The notes below the pieces were generated by a model, which did no database searches, was not told the origin of the DNA, and worked only from the letters and a program-made list of their open reading frames with translations. Below are positions 19,018 through 28,365 of a stretch of 64,000 nt of DNA, in pieces (the first letter of the stretch is position 1; every line of letters starts with the position of its first letter). The DNA is from Terriglobia bacterium (GTDB taxonomy: Bacteria > Acidobacteriota > Terriglobia > Terriglobales > Acidobacteriaceae): assembly GCA_020073385.1 (NCBI GenBank), contig JAIQFH010000004.1, positions 1 to 64,000 on the forward strand. The letters are read 5' to 3'. A program made the translations under genes and the position numbers.

Positions 19018-19458
19018 GTGAACAAACAAACTCGCAGATCATTCCTGACAACCTGCTCAGTTGCCGTCTTTGGAACGACCTTCCCGTCAAGGTTCTACCT
19101 TCAGACCTCCGACAAATCCGGCAATCGACCTCCAGTTGTCGGTTCCGGAGTGCATACGTACGAATGCGTGCATGACTGGCTTGTTCCGCCGGAGGGACTG
19201 GTATGGGGCGACACGCATGGGCTGTGCCAGGATGAGCAAGGGAACATCTACGTCGGGCATACGGTCCACAAGTCAAGCATGCGCGGCGAGGCGATTGTTG
19301 TCTTTGATCCGAAAGGACGGTTCATCCGTGCATTCGGTGAAGGCTTTCGTGGAGGCGCACACGGACTGAAACTCCGTAGTGAGGGTAAAGCAGAATTCCT
19401 CTACCATTGCGACATCAATCGATGCCGCGTAGTGAAGACTAGTACCGTGACCGCGTGA
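19018..19458 (+). pseudogene. Beta-propeller (NHL-like) protein, 5' fragment, split by an IS630-type element
   Basis: The frame starts at GTG 19018 behind GGAGG. It encodes a twin-arginine leader (MNKQTRRSFLTTCSVAVFG) and the first blades of a six-bladed beta-propeller (DTHGLCQDEQGNIYVGHTVH, IVVFDPKGRFIRAFGEGF, AHGLKLRSEGK). Host sequence ends at the TA at 19440-19441; the last residues to the stop at 19456-19458 come from the insertion element. Joined to 20630-21264 with one TA copy removed, the reading frame is continuous and gives a 352-residue protein. The intact version would be an exported propeller protein, often found beside DUF1501/DUF1549 proteins as here. Confidence 0.85.
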
Positions 19459-20107
19459 TTGAGTAGCCAAATGTATGTCGCGCCTTCTTGCGCGTAAAGC
19501 CCCATTGGATCAGAACGTGATGCGAGTTCATCCGACGAGTCCAGGCGCGAGTGTGAATTCGAAGGGAATCTTGATGTCCAATCCGCTGCCGACCCAGACA
19601 TTGCCGCGAAAACAGGCCAATCGCAATCTCTGCCTGATTCAGCCAACTGCCGTGGGCCGGAGTGTAGTGCACTGTAAACCGGTCCCAGAGCCAACTGCCG
19701 TTTTGCTCGCCAAAGCGTTCCACCACCGCCTTGCGGGTGTGCGAGCTCAGATTGTCCATGATCAGATGGATGGTATCGGCTTCCGGATAGCAAGCCGCAA
19801 TGTCCAGAAGGTAATCGGCGAACTCGGGCGAGGAGCGGTTGGGGGTCACCTTGAGAAAGTATCGTCCCGCCTTCGGTTGCACCCCGCAGAACACGTTGGC
19901 TGTGCCGCCACGCTCATATTCGCTATCGCGGCGCAGCGGTTTGCCTGGTCTCATGGCCAGAGGTGGACGAACGTCGCGGTGGAGTACAACCGGCTTCTCG
20001 TCCACACAAACCACCGGTTCCCGTTCCTGGAGGGGCTTTTCGTAGATCGCCAAGATGTCCTCCATGCGCTGGATGTACGGCTCATCGAGCTCCGGCACGC
20101 ACCACAT
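19439..20107 (-). CDS. IS630-type transposase, catalytic part (frame B)
   Basis: A 222-residue DDE domain. The three acidic residues are visible in VVCVDEKPVVLHRD (first Asp), LIMDNLSSHT (second Asp) and PAHGSWLNQAEIAI (Glu). The frame overlaps the upstream helix-turn-helix frame at a run of seven A residues on the coding strand (complement of 20107-20113) and is shifted +1 relative to it, so a full transposase would need frameshifting or transcript slippage there, or this part is translated from its own ATG at 20107. Its stop codon TAG (complement of 19439-19441) is made from the target-site duplication plus one flanking host base; the element itself does not supply a stop. Confidence 0.85.
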   Translation of the reverse strand: MWCVPELDEPYIQRMEDILAIYEKPLQEREPVVCVDEKPVVLHRDVRPPLAMRPGKPLRRDSEYERGGTANVFCGVQPKAGRYFLKVTPNRSSPEFADYLLDIAACYPEADTIHLIMDNLSSHTRKAVVERFGEQNGSWLWDRFTVHYTPAHGSWLNQAEIAIGLFSRQCLGRQRIGHQDSLRIHTRAWTRRMNSHHVLIQWGFTRKKARHTFGYSITRSRY

Positions 20108-20627
20108 TTTTTTCCCGCCACGGCTTCAGGTCGTGGGTTTGGAGCAAGATCCGGATGGTTTCTCGCCCCACTCGCGGCACCAATTTGCGTTTTACCACCT
20201 CTTCGGTTAGCAGGCGCACCGTCCAACGTGCACAGCCTTCCGGCGGCGGACCACAGGCCAGGGCCACGATGCGTTGCCGCTGCGGTTCATCCAGCAGGCC
20301 AGGCTGTCCGGGGCGTGGCCGCTCGTACAAGGCCCGCTCCAAGCCGCCTCGGCGATAGCGTTGGCCGGTCAGCCAGACGGTCTTGGGGGTCAACCCCACG
20401 TCCTTGGCCACCTCGCGGATGGGCTTGCCATCGGCCAGTTGCCGCAGCGCCAAGGCGCGCAACACGGTTCGCACCGGCTGTAAGCCTCCCCGCAACAAGT
20501 GACCCAACTCCTGGCGTTCTTGCTTCGATAACTGAACTCCAGATTGCTCATTCATGCTCCAGCTATAAATCCCCGATGGGCCCACAACAAGTAACTAACC
20601 GTATTACTATATAAGTGGTCTGAGTAC
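19442..20627 (-). mobile_element. IS630-family insertion sequence, about 1.19 kb
   Basis: An insertion element bounded by a TA duplication (19440-19441 and 20628-20629) within CTAG on both sides, the preferred target of the IS630/Tc1 group. The ends show a weak inverted repeat: the left end starts GTACCGTGACCGCGT and the right end, read inward on the minus strand, GTACTCAGACCACTT (GTAC, GACC, C and T positions shared). It carries a DDE transposase in two overlapping minus-strand frames. It interrupts the propeller gene between codons 141 and 142, and removing it plus one TA restores that gene exactly, which fixes the boundaries. Confidence 0.88.
20082..20555 (-). CDS. IS630-type transposase, DNA-binding part (frame A)
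   Basis: About 157 residues from the ATG at 20555 (MNEQSGVQLSKQERQ). It contains two helix-turn-helix segments: RALALRQLADGKPIREVAKD followed by VGLTPKTVWLTGQRY, and a second winged-helix-like region (ARWTVRLLTEEVVKRKLVPR, VGRETIRILLQTHDLKPW). This is the usual N-terminus of IS630 transposases. The frame ends shortly after the A7 run; the continuation into the catalytic domain is in frame B. Whether the break is a programmed shift or an inactivating mutation cannot be told from one copy. Confidence 0.82.
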   Translation of the reverse strand: MNEQSGVQLSKQERQELGHLLRGGLQPVRTVLRALALRQLADGKPIREVAKDVGLTPKTVWLTGQRYRRGGLERALYERPRPGQPGLLDEPQRQRIVALACGPPPEGCARWTVRLLTEEVVKRKLVPRVGRETIRILLQTHDLKPWREKNVVRAGAR

Positions 20628-20629
20628 TA

Positions 20630-21264
20630 GTCTTACCGGTGAAGAAATCTGGGTCCATGGATACCCGCGTGAAGACTCGCTCTATAGCGAGAGGCCGATT
20701 GATTTTGTACCTACCAACGTTGCATTCGCTCCCAATGGCGATTTCTACGTGGGCGACGGTTACGGCTCGAGCCACATTCTGCGCTATTCTCTGCAAGGCG
20801 AATATCTGAATGAAGTCGGCAAGCCTGGACAGGGCGACGGAGAGTTCCAGACTCCACACGGTCTTTGGGTTGATCCTCGCGGAAAAACGCCTGCTCTGAC
20901 GGTGGCTGACCGCGGCAACCGAAGGATTCAGACTTTCACACTTGACGGTGCGCACCTGAAGACAATCAGAGATGAAGAACACGTGCGAATGCCATGCAAC
21001 TTCCACACTCAGGGCGAGTGGATGGTGTGCCCCGATCTGGATAGTCAGGTATGTATCCTCGATGGCGAACTCAACGTGGTGGCGCAACTGGGGGACGGCA
21101 AGGCGGAAAACGGCGAGGTGGGGTCTCGACGGAGCCAGTCACGCCCGCAGTTCACACCGGGAAAATTCATCACGCCGCATGATGCGATTTTTCTCCAGAA
21201 TGGTGACATTCTGGTAGCCGAGTGGCTGCCCATTGGGCGGCTCACGCTTCTGCGCAGGACTTAA
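20630..21264 (+). pseudogene. Beta-propeller (NHL-like) protein, 3' fragment
   Basis: Continuation of the propeller gene after the insertion element. The frame reads (S)LTGEEIWVHGYPRED and then NHL-type blades: NVAFAPNGDFYVGDGYGS, GKPGQGDGEFQTPHGLWVDP, LTVADRGNRRIQTFTLDG, FITPHDAIFLQNGDILVAEW. It ends at the TAA at 21262-21264. No start signal lies near the junction, so this half is probably not translated on its own, although an internal start near 20749 exists. Confidence 0.82.
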
Positions 21265-21322
21265 CCCACGATCGCCTCCTCGATAAGCATTGTCGGTGTG
21301 GAGGTGGGCACTGGCGTGGTAG

Positions 21323-22822
21323 TCAAAAAACAACCTTGCCAACTAAGCTCTCGGGCACGGATTTCCCTGGGACGATTCCTGTCTGCCCCGCATAAACATG
21401 CGAAAGCTTCGGAAACTTTGCGATCGTGGGCAATACCGCCGCGGTCATGGGCGTGCCGTAGACATTCAACGACTCGAGCTCATTCAAGCTATCAAGCCGC
21501 AACAGGGTAGCATCTGTGAGGTGCGTGTCCATGAGTCGCAACACGCGGAGCCGTTTCATGGCAGCAATAGCGGCAGCCGAATGGTCTGTGATCGAGGTCC
21601 GCGAGAGGTCGGCGACAATGATGTGGTCGGCAACTGGTACGAAGGCTTCTAGATCCCGGTCGCCGAAGTTGCTGCCGAGGATCGAAGCATTCAATCGCAA
21701 GTCGGCCGAACCCCGCGAGTCATAGTCCAATACGTTGGGGAATTGCCTTTGCAGTTGCGTGACCGCCGGTGCGATTGCAGACCGCAGCCTGGCAACTGCC
21801 GCGGTGTCAACCTCCTCAAACTTCACTTCGGCTGGCGCGGCAGAACTGGACGGCGTGTTCTTAATAGCATCGAGAGCGAGCATGCTTGAGGCGCCAGAGG
21901 CAATCCACAGTTCGATCGCCTTCACTTGATCTCCAGATAAAGGCTCCTTCCCCTTGGGCATGAAATCGTCGTGGCTGGCAGCCAGAGTGATTCGACGAAA
22001 CAGCTCGCTGTCCTGAGCATTTCCGGCTCGAATCACCGGCCCATCTTTCCCGCCCTGCATCAAGGCCCGGTAACTGTCGAGCCTAAGATTCGCTTTGTGT
22101 TTGTTAGCACCATGGCAGTTGATACAGCGTCCAGTAAAGATCGGCTGAATTCGTGCTCCGTAAAAAGTGCTCGGATCGGCGCCCGGTCCTGAGGCCGCGC
22201 GATTGTCCTCGACGCCGAGCAGATTACGCAATGCGTTGGGCATGTGCTCAGTGAGATGAGTCGGCCCGAGCGACAATTGCCCGCCTCGGTAACCAGTCCA
22301 TGCCACGAGTCCAACTCCCAGCGCTAGTGTGATTGCGTAGGCTGCGGAGGGTTCCCGCGGTCGCGAGCGCATCATCCAACAGACCCAGCAGACGATGGAC
22401 AGCACAACCCCACCCCACATGTGCTGGATGATCAGGGTGCCGGAGTAACCACCGCTGCGTCCCAGGCACCATCCCAGAGCCGCCGCTGAGGCTGCCCCGA
22501 GCGTTGCGAGCGTAAGGACGAAATATACCGAAAGACGCAAATACGCAAAACGAGCGCTTCTGCCGACAATTTCCAGGATGGGTACCAACAGGAAAAGCGC
22601 GATCGGAAAATGAACCAACAACGGATGAAAATGTCCGATGAATTGCAGCCAATCCGCGCGTTCATTTCCGTCGGGAGGAACAAGTGCGACCAATGTCGCG
22701 ACAACCAGAATGGGAGCCAGCATCACTAACCCGAAGCGAACTTGGGTGAGAAAGCCGCCGCGGTTGGGTGCGGTCGTGGAAGGTCCGCTGCTTTGCTCAA
22801 CAATTCCGCCGGGAAGATTCAT
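21323..22822 (-). CDS. DUF2231 membrane protein fused to a planctomycete-type cytochrome c domain
   Basis: A 499-residue protein. Residues about 25-190 hold several membrane helices of the DUF2231 type (FIGHFHPLLVHFPIALFLLV near 45, with His residues in the helices). A planctomycete-type cytochrome c domain follows, with the heme site CINCHG near residue 236 and KGKEPLSGDQVKAIELWI. The last 120 residues are leucine-rich repeat-like (LRVLRLMDTHLTDATLLRLD). The start ATG overlaps the stop of the DUF1501 gene by four bases, so the two are co-translated. Role unknown: probably an inner-membrane-anchored redox or surface-degradation component. It faces the interrupted propeller gene. Confidence 0.85.
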   Translation of the reverse strand: MNLPGGIVEQSSGPSTTAPNRGGFLTQVRFGLVMLAPILVVATLVALVPPDGNERADWLQFIGHFHPLLVHFPIALFLLVPILEIVGRSARFAYLRLSVYFVLTLATLGAASAAALGWCLGRSGGYSGTLIIQHMWGGVVLSIVCWVCWMMRSRPREPSAAYAITLALGVGLVAWTGYRGGQLSLGPTHLTEHMPNALRNLLGVEDNRAASGPGADPSTFYGARIQPIFTGRCINCHGANKHKANLRLDSYRALMQGGKDGPVIRAGNAQDSELFRRITLAASHDDFMPKGKEPLSGDQVKAIELWIASGASSMLALDAIKNTPSSSAAPAEVKFEEVDTAAVARLRSAIAPAVTQLQRQFPNVLDYDSRGSADLRLNASILGSNFGDRDLEAFVPVADHIIVADLSRTSITDHSAAAIAAMKRLRVLRLMDTHLTDATLLRLDSLNELESLNVYGTPMTAAVLPTIAKFPKLSHVYAGQTGIVPGKSVPESLVGKVVF

Positions 22823-24375
22823 GCCAGAATTTCCGCCACCACTCGCGCCGCCTTCACGCTGGTCAGCTTTTGCTCCAACCCCTGAAACCTATAGTTCAGT
22901 CTGTGATGATCGAATCCCAGCAAGTAGAGCATCGTCGCGTGGAGGTCGCGAATCTCGACAGGGTCCTTGACAATTTCATACCCCATATCATCGGTCTCAC
23001 CATAGCTGATTCCGGGTCTCACGCCACCGCCCGCCAGCCATATGGTGAAGGCGCCGGGATTGTGATCACGGCCCACATACTTCATCTCCTGCCCGCCTCG
23101 GTTTTCTCGCATCGGAGTGCGGCCGAATTCTCCGCCCCACACCACAAGCGTGTCGTCGAGCAATCCACGCGATTTAAGATCGGCTAGCAGCGCCGCAGTG
23201 GGCTGATCGACCTCTCGGCAGCGATCGTTGAAGCCCAGGTTCAACGCCTCTTTGGCATCGGCGCCATGCGAATCCCATCCCCAATGATAGAGCTGGATGA
23301 ATCGTACACCCCGTTCTAACAGACGCCGTGCAACGAGACAGTTATTGGCGAAACTGCCTTCGCCAGGTTTCGACCCATATTGTGCATGCACGGAATCAGG
23401 TTCTTTGCGAATGTCCATCGCATCCGTCGCGTCCATTTGCATCCGAAACGCCATCTCGTATTGCGCGATGCGCGTCACGGTCTCGGGGTTTCCGACGGCG
23501 GCATAGGTCTGCTGATTGATGTCGTCAATGGTGTCGAGCATGCTCCGGCGCAGTGCCCGGCTCACACCTTGTGGATTGTCCAGATAGAGCACGGGCTCGC
23601 CATGGGAGCGGCACTGCACTCCCTGGTACACACTTGGGAGGAATCCCGAACTCCACAATTGCTTTCCGCCATCGGGCGTCTTGCCGCCAGAAAGCAGCAC
23701 GATAAAGCCTGGTAGATTCTGATTCTCGGTGCCGAGACCGTACACAACCCACGATCCGAACGATGCATATCCGAGACGCGGATTCCCTGTCTGCACCAGC
23801 AGTTGCGCCGGAGCATGATTGAACTGGTCCGTTCGCATGGACTTGATGAAACAGATATCGTCGACCTGTTTCTCGATGTGCGGGAGACGATCCGAAATCC
23901 ATTGCCCGCTTTGTCCCGCCTGATGAAACGGGTACTGCGATCCGAGCAGTTTCGGAACACCGCTAATGAATGCGAAGCGCTTTCCGGCGAGGAACGAAGC
24001 GGGGCAATCCTGCCCGTCAAACCTCTTCAATTCCGGCTTATGTTCAAACAACTCCAGTTGGCTGGGTGCCCCTGCCATGTGGAGATAGATTACGCGACGT
24101 GCTCTCGCTGGAAACTGTGGCGGAAGAGGAGAAAGCGGAGTCCTCGGATCGCGGCTGAAATCGAGCGAGGCGGCTTCTGTTCCTGCCGCTTTTGCGGACG
24201 GCGCAAACTTTGATGCCAGCGTCCCGAGAAAGAGAGTGCCCAAACCTCCGCCCAGGCTGCGGAGGAAATGTCGCCGCGTTCGCGCTTGCAGGAGTGCCAA
24301 CTCAACTGCGTTGGGCGATGCAGATCTTATTTCCAGATCCATCGGAATTCGGGGGCGGGTTTTGGGTTCAGACAT
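22819..24375 (-). CDS. DUF1501 family exported protein
   Basis: A 518-residue protein of the DUF1501 (sulfatase-like, alkaline phosphatase superfamily) family. It has a twin-arginine-type leader (RTRRHFLRSLGGGLGTLFLG, residues 32-51). Family segments include HMAGAPSQLELFEHKPEL, LLERGVRFIQLYHWGWDSHG, DDTLVVWGGEFGRTP and GRDHNPGAFTIWLAGGG, with the Asp/His/Glu residues expected for a metal site. The family is abundant in planctomycetes, verrucomicrobia and acidobacteria and is nearly always next to DUF1549/DUF1553 cytochrome proteins, as here (6 bp downstream of it). The biochemical function is unestablished; breakdown of sulfated or complex polymers has been proposed. Confidence 0.92.
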   Translation of the reverse strand: MSEPKTRPRIPMDLEIRSASPNAVELALLQARTRRHFLRSLGGGLGTLFLGTLASKFAPSAKAAGTEAASLDFSRDPRTPLSPLPPQFPARARRVIYLHMAGAPSQLELFEHKPELKRFDGQDCPASFLAGKRFAFISGVPKLLGSQYPFHQAGQSGQWISDRLPHIEKQVDDICFIKSMRTDQFNHAPAQLLVQTGNPRLGYASFGSWVVYGLGTENQNLPGFIVLLSGGKTPDGGKQLWSSGFLPSVYQGVQCRSHGEPVLYLDNPQGVSRALRRSMLDTIDDINQQTYAAVGNPETVTRIAQYEMAFRMQMDATDAMDIRKEPDSVHAQYGSKPGEGSFANNCLVARRLLERGVRFIQLYHWGWDSHGADAKEALNLGFNDRCREVDQPTAALLADLKSRGLLDDTLVVWGGEFGRTPMRENRGGQEMKYVGRDHNPGAFTIWLAGGGVRPGISYGETDDMGYEIVKDPVEIRDLHATMLYLLGFDHHRLNYRFQGLEQKLTSVKAARVVAEILA

Positions 24376-24381
24376 GACTGA

Positions 24382-27300
24382 TTACCTGGTCAAAGCCGCA
24401 TCAAGATTGATGAGCACGCTCGCCACGGCGGTCATGGCGGTTAATTCCAGAGAGTTGCCCTGCACTCTAGCAGCAACAGTTTGCAAAGTCGGTGTTGCAA
24501 CAGTCCTTTGAAAAAGTGCGCGCAGCGCTGCCAACTCTTGATCGGTCGGATCACGCGATAGGACCAGCCGGGCTCCGTATCTAATACGGGCATCAATGCT
24601 CGGACCCCCAGCGATCATGCGTCTTGCAAGGCCCTCCGACGCTTCGTAGTAGACCGGATCATTGAGCGTTACCAGCGCCTGCAACGGAGTGTTGGTCGGA
24701 ATGCGCCTCGCCAGGCTCGTGTCGTGATCGGACGCATCGAAGGTGAGAAAGCTGGGATAGCCGCTTGTTCTCTTTATATAGGTGTAAATCGCTCGCCGGT
24801 AACGATTTGGACCGGTTGCGTCTTTCCATTTGCTGTCGTTGTAGACCGTATTCCACACGCCAGCCGGTTGTGGCGGCATCACGGGCGGACCGCCCATCTT
24901 GTCCGACAATAAACCGCTTGCAAGTAATGCCTGATCCCGCACCATTTCCGCAGTGAGTCTCTGTTGCGGTCCCCGAGCCAGGAGTCGATTGCGAGGATCT
25001 CTTTCGATAAGGGCAGGACTCGCCTTTGCGCTTTGGCGATAGGTAGCGCTGGTGACCAGTTCGCGCAATAGTGCCTTCATGTCCCAATGCAGATCGTTCT
25101 GAAAATGGAGCGCGAGCCAATCGAGCAGTTCCGGATGGCTGGGTTCTTCGCCCACGCTGCCGAAATTTTCGAGAGTTTCGACGATCCCCGTGCCAAACAA
25201 TTGTTCCCAATAACGATTCACAGCGGTGCGCGCGGTCAACGGCTGCCCCGGAGCAAAGAACCACTTTGCGAGGGTCAACCGATTTCGGGACGCGCCGTCA
25301 GGCAACCGGGGGAAGATTCCCGGCACATCGGGAACGAGCGGAGGCCCGATCTTCGTGAGAAAGTTGCCGCGCTCGAATTCCAGCGTGGCTCGCTGGTCAT
25401 AAGCAGGCTCCTCCGCCATGATGGGGAGGGGAACGGTAGGAATCTTTGCCAATTCTCGGCTTAGTTTTGTGAGTTGTGCAAGATTCTCCCTCAAGCTGCC
25501 ATCGGTGGCGAGTGTTGGCCAGACTGCGTCTCCACTCACCGATAGATGAGCACGCCGCACTAAAGCAGGCTTGTCGTCGATTTCCTGAGTCTGCGTCAGG
25601 CGCAGTCTGATCCGACTCCCGCGCCCGAGTCTGAGCGGTTCGGCGGGAACACACACGATCCAACGCGTGTGAAACAGATTCGGTACGGTCCGAAATCCGT
25701 TGGCTCCTGGATCATCCGTGAGTTCGCGCTTTGATTCGAGGGCCGCGCCTAGCGCGCTTTCCAAACTCGACTCAGAATCTAGGATAAGGGAACGGAAGAC
25801 GATCTTTTTCTCTGCCCCTCGATCTCCCATGATCCAGGCATCGATTCGATCCACAATGAATCCGAGTTCCGGAGTGTGGCGCGCAATTTCGCCTTTCGCC
25901 GGATAAACTTCGATGCGCAAGGCCGTGATCACTGGTACATCTACCTTTGCGGTCAGCTCATAAGCTTGCTTGCCCGAGATGTCAGTGCCGGCCTGCAAAT
26001 CCCCATTCACGGTCTGCAGGGATGTTGCTTTGCCAGCCTCGGTGTGAGCTCTCTTGCGCGCATCAGCGATAGCCTGTTGCAGATATTTGCGCTGGTCTTT
26101 TTCCTTTTTCGGGGAGAGCTTCTGCGGCTTCAGGACAGCCAACTGATGTTCCAATTCTTGAGCTTCCCACTGCGACGCCAATGCGGCACTGGCCGTTGCG
26201 GAAACAATGCGCATGGGTGACCATTGCGACTGCTCCTCGAGCTTCCTGCCGTTTGATACAACTTGCGATCGCAGCTTCGCAAGTTCCCGCTGCAAGCTCG
26301 CAGCCTCGGGATAACGCGCCTTATCCTTTGGCACGCGCAGGACGGGAGTGTCCTCGGGAAGATCGGCATCCTGGGTGGTGTTAAAGAAGGAGAGTGATTT
26401 GTAATACTCCACGTGGCGGATCGGATCGTACGGGTGCGAATGACATTGCACGCAATTGATGGTGAGGCCGTTTAGCACGGACCACGTCGTAGCTGACCGA
26501 TCCATGACTGCAACTGTGCGGAACTCTTCGTCATCGGTACCGCCTTCGTCATTGACCGGTGTTTGACGGTGGAAGGAAGTTGCGATCTGATCCTCAAACC
26601 CGGAGTCGGGAAGTAAATCGCCTGCCAACTGGCTGATCACGAATCGGTCGTAGGGCACGTTGCGGTTAAAGGCATCAATCACCCAGTCTCGGTACGGCCA
26701 AACCCCGGGTCGCTCCTCATCTTTTTCATAGCCTTTGGTGTCAGCATAGCGAGCGAGGTCGAGCCACATCGAGGCCCAGCGCTCGCCATAGCGCGGCGAA
26801 GCCAACAAGCGATCGACCTGCTTCTCGTATGCATTGGGAGAGGAATCGGCCAGGAACGACGCTTCCTCTTCCGGCGTCGGTGGAAGGCCGGTGAGGTCGA
26901 ACGAGACCCGACGCAACAAGGCAGATTCGTCAGCCTGAGGAGATGGCGAGAGGCCTTCCTTTTCCAGACGCGCGAGAATAAATCGATCGAGGGGCTGGCG
27001 AGGCCAATCGCCGTGTTTGACAGCAGGCAAAGTCTGTTGTTTCGGAGCGACAAATGCCCAATGGTCCTCCCATTTTGCGCCCTGTTTGATCCACCGCCGC
27101 AGAACGTCAATCTGTTGGGGTGACAAAGGCGGCGCGTGGTATGGCATCCGGGTATCAGGGTCCGACGAGGTTACCCGCGCAATCAGTTCCGACTCATCGG
27201 GTCTTCCCGGCACAATCGTCCGCTTGCCGGACTTGCCCGTGCCGAGCGCCTCTTCGCGAAATAAGAAGGAAACGCCGTTCTTCTGGCGCACGCCTCCGTG

Positions 27301-27471
27301 GCAAGGCATGCAGTTCTGATTCAGAATAGGGCGAACATCGCGGCTGAAATGCACTTCGTCATCGGAATGATGCCGGAGGAAGTACGCGGCGCAAAGCAGA
27401 CATAGAAAGAGCAGCCCAAGCATTCCAATGCGGGCGGATTTTGAAGCTGACCCTTTTGACCCACCGATCAT
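24382..27471 (-). CDS. PSCyt1-DUF1549-DUF1553 protein
   Basis: A 1029-residue exported protein and first gene of the three-gene operon. Order: membrane anchor (IGMLGLLFLCLLCAAYFL), planctomycete-type cytochrome c domain with heme site CMPCHGG near residue 54, DUF1549 around 140-370 (DRFILARLEKEGLSPSP, RRVSFDLTGLPPTPEE, MWLDLARYADTKGYE), a linker with a predicted coiled or carbohydrate-binding region around 390-700, then DUF1553 around 730-990 (LAKWFFAPGQPLTARTAVNR, RLTAEMVRDQALLASGLL, LQALVTLNDPVYYEASEGLA). The DUF1549 region also has a CxxCH-like site (CVQCHSHPYDP). Known only as a conserved set with DUF1501 proteins; electron transfer coupled to polymer degradation is a guess. Confidence 0.92.
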   Translation of the reverse strand: MIGGSKGSASKSARIGMLGLLFLCLLCAAYFLRHHSDDEVHFSRDVRPILNQNCMPCHGGVRQKNGVSFLFREEALGTGKSGKRTIVPGRPDESELIARVTSSDPDTRMPYHAPPLSPQQIDVLRRWIKQGAKWEDHWAFVAPKQQTLPAVKHGDWPRQPLDRFILARLEKEGLSPSPQADESALLRRVSFDLTGLPPTPEEEASFLADSSPNAYEKQVDRLLASPRYGERWASMWLDLARYADTKGYEKDEERPGVWPYRDWVIDAFNRNVPYDRFVISQLAGDLLPDSGFEDQIATSFHRQTPVNDEGGTDDEEFRTVAVMDRSATTWSVLNGLTINCVQCHSHPYDPIRHVEYYKSLSFFNTTQDADLPEDTPVLRVPKDKARYPEAASLQRELAKLRSQVVSNGRKLEEQSQWSPMRIVSATASAALASQWEAQELEHQLAVLKPQKLSPKKEKDQRKYLQQAIADARKRAHTEAGKATSLQTVNGDLQAGTDISGKQAYELTAKVDVPVITALRIEVYPAKGEIARHTPELGFIVDRIDAWIMGDRGAEKKIVFRSLILDSESSLESALGAALESKRELTDDPGANGFRTVPNLFHTRWIVCVPAEPLRLGRGSRIRLRLTQTQEIDDKPALVRRAHLSVSGDAVWPTLATDGSLRENLAQLTKLSRELAKIPTVPLPIMAEEPAYDQRATLEFERGNFLTKIGPPLVPDVPGIFPRLPDGASRNRLTLAKWFFAPGQPLTARTAVNRYWEQLFGTGIVETLENFGSVGEEPSHPELLDWLALHFQNDLHWDMKALLRELVTSATYRQSAKASPALIERDPRNRLLARGPQQRLTAEMVRDQALLASGLLSDKMGGPPVMPPQPAGVWNTVYNDSKWKDATGPNRYRRAIYTYIKRTSGYPSFLTFDASDHDTSLARRIPTNTPLQALVTLNDPVYYEASEGLARRMIAGGPSIDARIRYGARLVLSRDPTDQELAALRALFQRTVATPTLQTVAARVQGNSLELTAMTAVASVLINLDAALTR

Positions 27472-27756
27472 AGGCTACGTCGCGTGTCACACATTATATT
27501 GCGAATAGTTCAACCGGTTGTTTTCTACTCCCACCTGGGCTTTCTATCGCGATGGGATTATGGCCTACCCCCGGGAAGTTGGACAAAGACAAGCTTGGCG
27601 GGGCTGGATTAGACTTACCGCCGACATAAGGGAACGAGTGACCTGCGACTCGAGTTTCGCACAGTTGACTAGGCCCAGATCATCAAGGCTGCCGTAATGG
27701 CATGGCTGACGTCGCCGCCCGTCTGATGGAACCGTCCCCGCATTCCTTGCTGGGAC

Positions 27757-28365
27757 TCAGCGCTGGTAGCGAGGTTTAGCACGATGCAGAACCGATAGGT
27801 CAGCGTCCGTCAACCGGTGAGGTTCGGCCACTTCGTCGAGGTGGAGCTCGTCGAACTGGTCGTAATGGCGAAGACCAAGGAGGTACCAATCACCGCCACC
27901 CAAAGCGCTGAATGGATTCGCCGGATTCGTTTTCCCCCAGCTAGTTCCAAAGATCTTGTTGGCAGCCATGAGACTCGCTTTCATCGTTTGGTAAGTCCCG
28001 TCGGCAAATTCGGCCTCAACCCGAACCGCGGTTGGATTGCGTGTCTTGTCTTCATCCAACTTGACAGGTATATACGCTCGTCCCCACAGATATCGTTCTG
28101 CATCCCGAAGGCGAATACTGCTGGCGTACAGGGGGCTCTTTTCCCGTATCCGCGTGATCAAGGAGCGGGAGGTCATCAGCCGGTCTCGAACCTTATAGTT
28201 CTCGTCAACCCATCCGAGCGCGCAATTTACCATGTATACAACCGCGTTCCTGTGCTCCTGGTCGTCAGGCATCTCGATAACGCCGTCGTGGTCTGGTTCT
28301 GTTTGCGCCATTTGCTCGACGAGAGGTTGTTCCTTACTCATTCGCGTAGCGCTCTGGACACTCAT
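27757..28365 (-). CDS. Hypothetical protein (202 aa)
   Basis: The start is taken at the ATG at 28365 because GGAGG lies five bases upstream; the open frame extends to 28389. The protein is soluble-looking, acidic at the N-terminus (EPDHDGVIEMPDDQEHRN), with a mixed central region (ALGWVDENYKVRDRLMTSRS, RDAERYLWGRAYIPVKLDED) and a C-terminal GGGDWYLLGLRHYDQFDELH. No family recognised and no signal peptide. It stands alone, with about 285 bp to the cytochrome operon and a long gene-poor stretch on the other side. Confidence 0.6.
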   Translation of the reverse strand: MSVQSATRMSKEQPLVEQMAQTEPDHDGVIEMPDDQEHRNAVVYMVNCALGWVDENYKVRDRLMTSRSLITRIREKSPLYASSIRLRDAERYLWGRAYIPVKLDEDKTRNPTAVRVEAEFADGTYQTMKASLMAANKIFGTSWGKTNPANPFSALGGGDWYLLGLRHYDQFDELHLDEVAEPHRLTDADLSVLHRAKPRYQR

